Part shown: positions 58,985 to 64,000 of the stretch, piece by piece
Position numbering within the stretch: the first letter of the stretch is position 1
Layout: every line of letters begins with the position of its first letter
NCBI GenBank assembly: GCA_028023455.1
Contig: JAQFVV010000012.1
Span: forward strand, 15,140,364-15,204,363
DNA: 64,000 nt
Source: Epiperipatus broadwayi
Lineage: Eukaryota > Onychophora > Udeonychophora > Euonychophora > Peripatidae
Direction: 5' to 3'
Made by a program: the position numbers and the translations under genes
The notes under the pieces: generated by a model
Told to the model about the DNA's origin: nothing
Databases searched by the model: none
What the model saw: only the letters and a program-made list of their open reading frames with translations

Positions 58985-59509
58985 CCAACAGTAATATCAA
59001 ATATATATGAACAATCACAAAGTATATTCGCTTGCCTCGTGAGCTCTAGTCAAGACTCTTCCGGCTGTATTAGACAACTTGCTTCGAGTCGGCCATAGTC
59101 GTAGCAGCTTTCAGTTCTATCGTTGACTTGCCTCACTATTTAAACATATCAGTAATAATAATAGTAGAAACAACTCCGCAGTTGAAAGTGGTTTCAACTG
59201 GGAGCACATTTAATCATTCAAGTTAGACAGATGTTATCTCTTTCTCACTTGTCTCCAAAAAGGCTGACTATTTATGGCCAGATCCCCTAACTTAATGACA
59301 GGAATCGGATTCAGAGAGCATCATTGCCTATTGGCCCATACTAACCAATCATAGGAATTTATACACATATTTACACATTGGCCATACTTATGTTTTATCC
59401 TGTGGCTATGTTTATACATTGGTTATCTACATGTTTACACTGTGCTCAATCCAATTAGACAAGGTAGGAATCAAATCTAGTCCACTTCTGAAGGCAAGGT
59501 CAAATGACA
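58985..59509 (-). repeat. Gypsy-2 3' LTR
   Basis: About 85% identical by eye to 60509-61051. On the minus strand it starts TGTCA and follows the purine tract AGGGGGAGGGA (59510-59520). Confidence 0.85.
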
Positions 59510-59617
59510 TCCCTCCCCCTGGCTAAATTTAGCCCCGGAAAATGTAGTTATCAAGATGAGCTGGATGATGTCTGCTTATTGGTTTCTCAGGTTCTTGTCT
59601 TGTTTATCATCCTTGCT

Positions 59618-60420
59618 TTATGGTCTTGTCCCTGGGTGTTCTGTTTGGCAGTTATCATTTTCGCTTGATATACTTGTTTCTGTATGATTCAATCTTGGTT
59701 TAGGTGGCGATGATGTTGATACCCATCTGCTGTTTGAACTACTACAGTATAGAGTCCCTTCAGTTGTGTAACCATTGCTGGTATCCATTTTTGTGAATCC
59801 ATAGTAGATTCTACATAACACCTGAGTGTTTATTTGTGCTTTTATTTTGCTATTTTCTTTTTGTACATATTTGGAATCAGGTTTCAGGGCTGACAGGTTA
59901 CTTCGCAGATGTATATTGGTGAGCAGTTTGTCTTTCCATGGGCAAGCGTGGTCCACATGGAGCCTAGACCAGGGTCCTTCAGGTCTATGCCAATGAGTGT
60001 TCTGTCCTTTGCTGGCATTCATTTTGTTTAATGTTGTGACATGGTTCACTTTAGTCACTGCAAAGCCTCAGTGATAAAACCAGTCATGGCCTACCAAGTT
60101 ACTATGATCACCTGACGCAATCATCACTGGTAGGTATATAGTCTTGTTAGGCATAGTAATTTTAACTATTGTTTGGCCCAACAGTTTTATGTTATTATTG
60201 TGATAATCTGTAATAGACTTGCTGCTAGGGTGCAGCTTATATTCTTTATTCTTATTAATGATAGCTCAGGTCTTTTTTAAAACAGAAATCACAGACCCTG
60301 TGTCCAGTTCCATTGTAACTGGCATATCATTAATTATAACACTGTGTATAAATCCAGATTGATCATCTTTAATAAGATTTATACAGACAACTTGTATATA
60401 CAACTTAATTAATGTGATCA
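59618..60420 (-). pseudogene. Gypsy-2 protease fragment fused to integrase fragment
   Basis: On the minus strand, about 60060-60400 reads as a retroelement aspartic protease: MELDTGSVISVLKKT (catalytic DTG) and NLVGHDWF, the end of the domain. The 146-codon frame 59618-60058 continues with VTTLNKMNASKGQNTHW and then RPEGPWSRLHVDHACPW, the start of an integrase catalytic core with its first Asp. RT, RNase H and the rest of integrase are missing, so a deletion joined protease to integrase near 60005. The remainder (QINTQVLCRIYYGF) is the element's 3' coding end. Nothing functional is made. The protease has a TAA and a TAG within it. Confidence 0.75.
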
Positions 60421-60508
60421 GAAATCAAAATTTTCTCGCACAGGTTTGGATCCTGTAGACTGTGCCAAATCTGTTGTGTCTGGCTGAATTGCAGGATTCA
60501 GACCCAAA

Positions 60509-61051
60509 CCAACAATAATATCAAAAAAATATGAACACTCACAAAGTATGTTACCTTGCTTGTGAGTTCTAGTCAAGACTCTTTCAGCTATACTGGACAC
60601 CTTGCCTTGGGTCGGCTGTAGTCGTAGCAGCTTCCAGTCCTATTGTACAGTGCCACACTGTGTAGACGTATCAGTAATTATAGCAGAAACACCTTCGCAG
60701 TTGAAAGTGGTTTCAATTTTGCTCATTCAGTGGTTCAGGTCAGACCGACATCTCTGACGTCTCCTCTCTCGCTTGTCTCCAAAAAGACCAACTATTTATT
60801 GCCAGATCCCAAACCTTACCGGCAGCTATCGGATTCAGAGAGCATCATTGCCTGTTGGCCCATACTGACCAATGGTAGAATTTTATACACGTTTACACAT
60901 TGGCCATACTTATGTTTTACCTTTTGGCTATGTTTATACATTGGTTATTCACATGTTTATACATTGGCTAGCTGCAATTAAAGCTCAATCCGATTAGATA
61001 AGGAAGGAAACTGGACTAGTTCACCTCTGAAGGCAAGGTTAGATATGACAT
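60509..61051 (-). repeat. Gypsy-2 5' LTR
   Basis: Mate of 58985-59509. On the minus strand it is followed by TGGTTTGGGTCTGAATCC, a plausible primer binding site that overlaps the LTR end by the TGG. Confidence 0.85.
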
Positions 61052-61066
61052 ATCTTATAAGTTAAT

Positions 61067-62889
61067 GTAATCAAAATACAATAATTACAATAATATTTTA
61101 GTAATCAATTTAAATTCATAATAAAAAGTATCTATCACCTATGAATAAAGTTCTCTATATAAAAATCTGAATATCATTCTAAATATATCATTAATATAAG
61201 AATCTTTCATTCATGTGTTTAAGAAACTATGTTGCCAATAAAAGAACAATATAAAATTGGGGAGGATGTATAATTTCCATACTTATACAAAATAACTACT
61301 TAAGTTGAAACAGAGAATGTTTTATCAAAGAACATTTCATCAAAGAATGTTTTATCAAAGTCTTTGCACATCTAATATTCATGCTATAAATATCAAGGCC
61401 ATTATCATTTCAAAACTATTCTGATAACATCAATAATAACAAAGGTGGAGGTTATAACATACATGCCTTCAACATCTTATCTCTAACACCAACAAATAGG
61501 ATCGGCAAAATGACGGGTTAATCAAATGTCCACAATTATCCACAAGTGCAAAATTAGCATTAGTATCATATCACTAATCTAAATGAATAGAATAGACAAT
61601 AATAAACATTAACCAATACAATATATACGACATCTATTTCATACTGTACTTAAAGGCATACTTCAAGTTAACATACGAAAATAGTTGCAAATACAAACAC
61701 TGACAAAATATATTACATTAATAATAAAATAATTAGGCATAAGCATTATAATAAATTTTATCAAAAATAATACATCATTTCCAAATGCACATCCATTCAT
61801 CCATACTATTCATTAAACAATCCTATACCAAATGTTCATATTACCTTTATTGATACAATCACGCAAATATGTTTTGAGAATTCCAATATCCATATATGAT
61901 ACACATAAATTATACATAATTTATTAGCAAAAAATATTAGAAGCATAAAAAACAAAAAACTTATAATTTTATACCTAAAAAAAAAAATAATTTCTTTTTT
62001 TTAAAATACCACTCCTAGATAGTTTATAAATCACTTGTTCTAGAACACTTTAAAACATTCCAGTTCATATAACAGTTCTATTATAATACAGAATATTTTA
62101 TTTAAATTATCCTTAATGTTTAAAGATTACAACTGGATAAATAATTCTTTAAAATTTGAGGCAATAAATAGAGCAATGACATAATCCAACGTAAAAATAA
62201 ACTTTAGAGCACATATATTTCTTTTATATAATAGCAAATAAAATATTCCAATGCAATAAAGCACATTTAAGCAAACACATTTTAATTTGAAATAAATGTG
62301 AAATAAAGAAATAATTATATTTCCTTTTAGAAATTACAAAAGCATATCATGGTCAAAATAGCTTATAATATAGGCAAAGCAAATATATTTCAGATATCCA
62401 TAATTTTTTTTAAAAAAATAAAGCTATTTTCATTAGCTTATTTAAATATTTCTCAACTGAATAAGTTGAAATATACTTAGTAAAAACATCATATGGAATT
62501 AACATAAATTTTTGCTTATTAAAAGATGAAAGTAGCACATAAAAATATAATGATAATTTATTAGGCCTACCAGGAAAGATGGATTGAAGTATCCTGGCAT
62601 ATGACTTATGATTCTTCAGATTTTAAATATCTCTCACAACATTTTAATCTATTTACAATGGAAGTAAACATATTTGGCCAATAAAAATATTTTTTAAGTA
62701 CATACAGTACTCGTTCTTTTGGTCACCATAATGATCATATTTACAATGTGTAGAATAGATTCATTTGTTAATCATATTTTTCGAAATTACTATTCTCCAA
62801 CAACTTCAACTATTTACATTTACTTTAAACCTTAAAATATTCTGATATAACCTACATCTTTCTCATATCCTGATAGCATACCTACTTTG
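61067..62889. other. AT-rich spacer, no gene recognised
   Basis: No coding frame, structured RNA or clear repeat seen. Confidence 0.5.
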
Positions 62890-62890
62890 C

Positions 62891-63380
62891 TTAACTGACT
62901 GAGGGATCAGATAAAAAGATAATTATTTTATTTAATCTAACATCATCCTGAGATTGCACAAATATTACATTTTCATAATCTTTTTCAATGGATTCATCCA
63001 CTACTAAATTAATAATAATTTTTTGTATATCTGGATGTTGAAAAACTACTTCAACTGGATGCTGAATAAGGATATCAATTACAATATTTTTCTTTTCCTC
63101 ATAACACTGTATACTATACTGAACCTGTTGGAGATAAAGACTCCATCTAATCAAGTGTTCAGTATTTAATAGCTTTTATTAAGAAATTCTAAACTCCTAT
63201 AATCAGACATAATTATTCCTTCTGAGACTAATAAAAACTGATGCAGCTTTTGGAAAGCCCTAACTATTGTTGAAGCTCCCTTCTCAGCAATGGAATAGTT
63301 AAGCTAGGCCCCTTTTAAATGCCTATTTAAGAAATATAAAACCTGAGGCTCTTGTAATACATTAAAGTGATGGAGTACTA
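62891..63380 (-). pseudogene. Ty3/gypsy RNase H fragment
   Basis: The minus-strand translation, in two broken frames, gives VLYFLNRHLKGA then LNYSIAEKGASTIVRAFQKLHQFLL, MSDYRSLEFLNK and, in the frame 62891-63154, IRWSLYLQQVQYSIQCY. These match the RNase H segments of Gypsy-1 (ISRPLRGAEINY, AVVWAFQKFRQFL, RTDHKSLEFLN, IRWSLFLQEFNYSIQY). It lacks active RT and integrase parts and is not close enough in sequence to be a Gypsy-1 copy. Confidence 0.75.
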
Positions 63381-64000
63381 CTCATAAACCATACTAATAT
63401 GTATGTGTATATTTAAATGCACATACTTATATATGTATAAACTTATAGAGAGAAAAAGTTATATGTTAAATAAATTAAAGAATTTTAAAAGACTGATTCT
63501 TTTAAAATTAGTAAGTAAAAGATTTATAACTTTAAGATTAGAAAAAGATTATTTTCTAAAATGAATAATAGTCTAATTAATGAGAGTAGAATAGGTCATT
63601 AATGAAATAAGACAATTAAAAGAATTCAAATTGGATTTCCTTTATAAGACAAAGACAAGCTATAAAAATAACTCATTAATTAAAGTCAGAAAGATAATAA
63701 TGCAAATTCTTGTATGGAGATTAAAATGAAAAATCACTTGAGCGGATGGTCGGAAGAATGAGCCAATAAATTGCAGGAATTAAAACAATGAATGCATCAG
63801 TTCTAATTGGATTAAGAAGACATCACTTGATGCTTAGAGTGTCATCTGTGCACACGGACATATATATTGGAGATCATCTCCCATGGCACAGTGACTTCAA
63901 GTGCAGAAAGCTGACCTCTGAATGTGAGAACAGTCAGCTAGGACTCTTACAGGTCGTATTGATCTAAATTATTATTTGTGTTATGCCTTTGGGCCTTCTT
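63381..64000. other. Window end; no gene, GC-richer from 63720
   Basis: The last 280 bp are richer in G+C with no open frame. They could be part of an LTR or untranslated DNA of the gypsy fragment, but no repeat partner lies in the window. Confidence 0.35.

Larger units (their letters stand above)
58985..61051 (-). mobile_element. Gypsy-2: internally deleted LTR retrotransposon
   Basis: Two LTRs of 525 and 543 bp flank only 999 bp. The element lies on the minus strand. A 15-bp direct repeat, TATCTTATAAGTTAA, occurs at 58970-58984 and 61052-61066, longer than the usual 4-6 bp duplication. LTR divergence shows it is old. Confidence 0.85.

Overview
The window is eukaryotic, very AT-rich (by eye roughly 70-75% A+T) and built almost entirely of transposable elements. 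The mixture points to an animal, most likely an arthropod and perhaps an arachnid: Penelope-like elements with GIY-YIG endonucleases, an RTE-type LINE, Ty3/gypsy elements, ZMYM1-like hAT elements and a Tigger/pogo element, with spliceosomal sites around the one host-like exon. The lineage is an inference; no ribosomal or mitochondrial marker is present. There are no operons or prokaryotic genes.

Layout. 1-2.5 kb: two copies of Penelope-like element family A (PLE-A) head to head. 2.6-4.6 kb: PLE-C, minus strand, with a small repeat (R1) inserted. 6.5-7.7 kb: 5'-truncated RTE. 8.3-11.7 kb: a hAT element with terminal repeats and an 8-bp target duplication, minus strand. 12.3-15.2 kb: a second, older hAT on the plus strand. 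16.5-18 kb: PLE-C, plus strand. 19.7-20.6 kb: possible LTR-element remnant. 24.3-27 kb: decayed RTE. 28.1-31.4 kb: full-length RTE with an 11-bp target duplication. 32.9-35.8 kb: PLE-B head-to-head pair. 35.8-42.4 kb: young Ty3/gypsy element with two nearly identical 1.34-kb LTRs and almost no gag. 45.3-49.1 kb: PLE-D head-to-head pair with a second R1 copy. 50.27-51.35 kb: the best host-gene candidate, a 1080-bp exon on the minus strand. 52.9-56.4 kb: internally deleted Tigger with a putative solo LTR inside it. 56.7-58.2 kb: LINE 3' end in tandem, with a 187-unit TAA array. 58.6 kb: third R1 copy. 59-61 kb: deleted gypsy element in which protease is joined to integrase. 62.9-63.4 kb: gypsy RNase H fragment.

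The most interesting pattern is RNA-level. R1 contains a recognisable type I hammerhead ribozyme fold (46095-46153). The 3' ends of PLE-A and PLE-B carry the same layout with degraded cores: stem I, about 8 core bases, hairpin, GAAA, a one-pair stem III with a two-base loop, U-H, then the stem I partner. Hammerhead motifs with very short stem III are already described in Penelope-like elements and animal retrozymes, so the class is known, but finding three versions together with repeated head-to-head dimers is worth testing.

Most coding regions are broken by stops or frameshifts. Intact or near-intact stretches are the PLE-A RT/GIY-YIG frame, the three RTE frames at 28.4-31.4 kb, the gypsy pol frames and the host exon.
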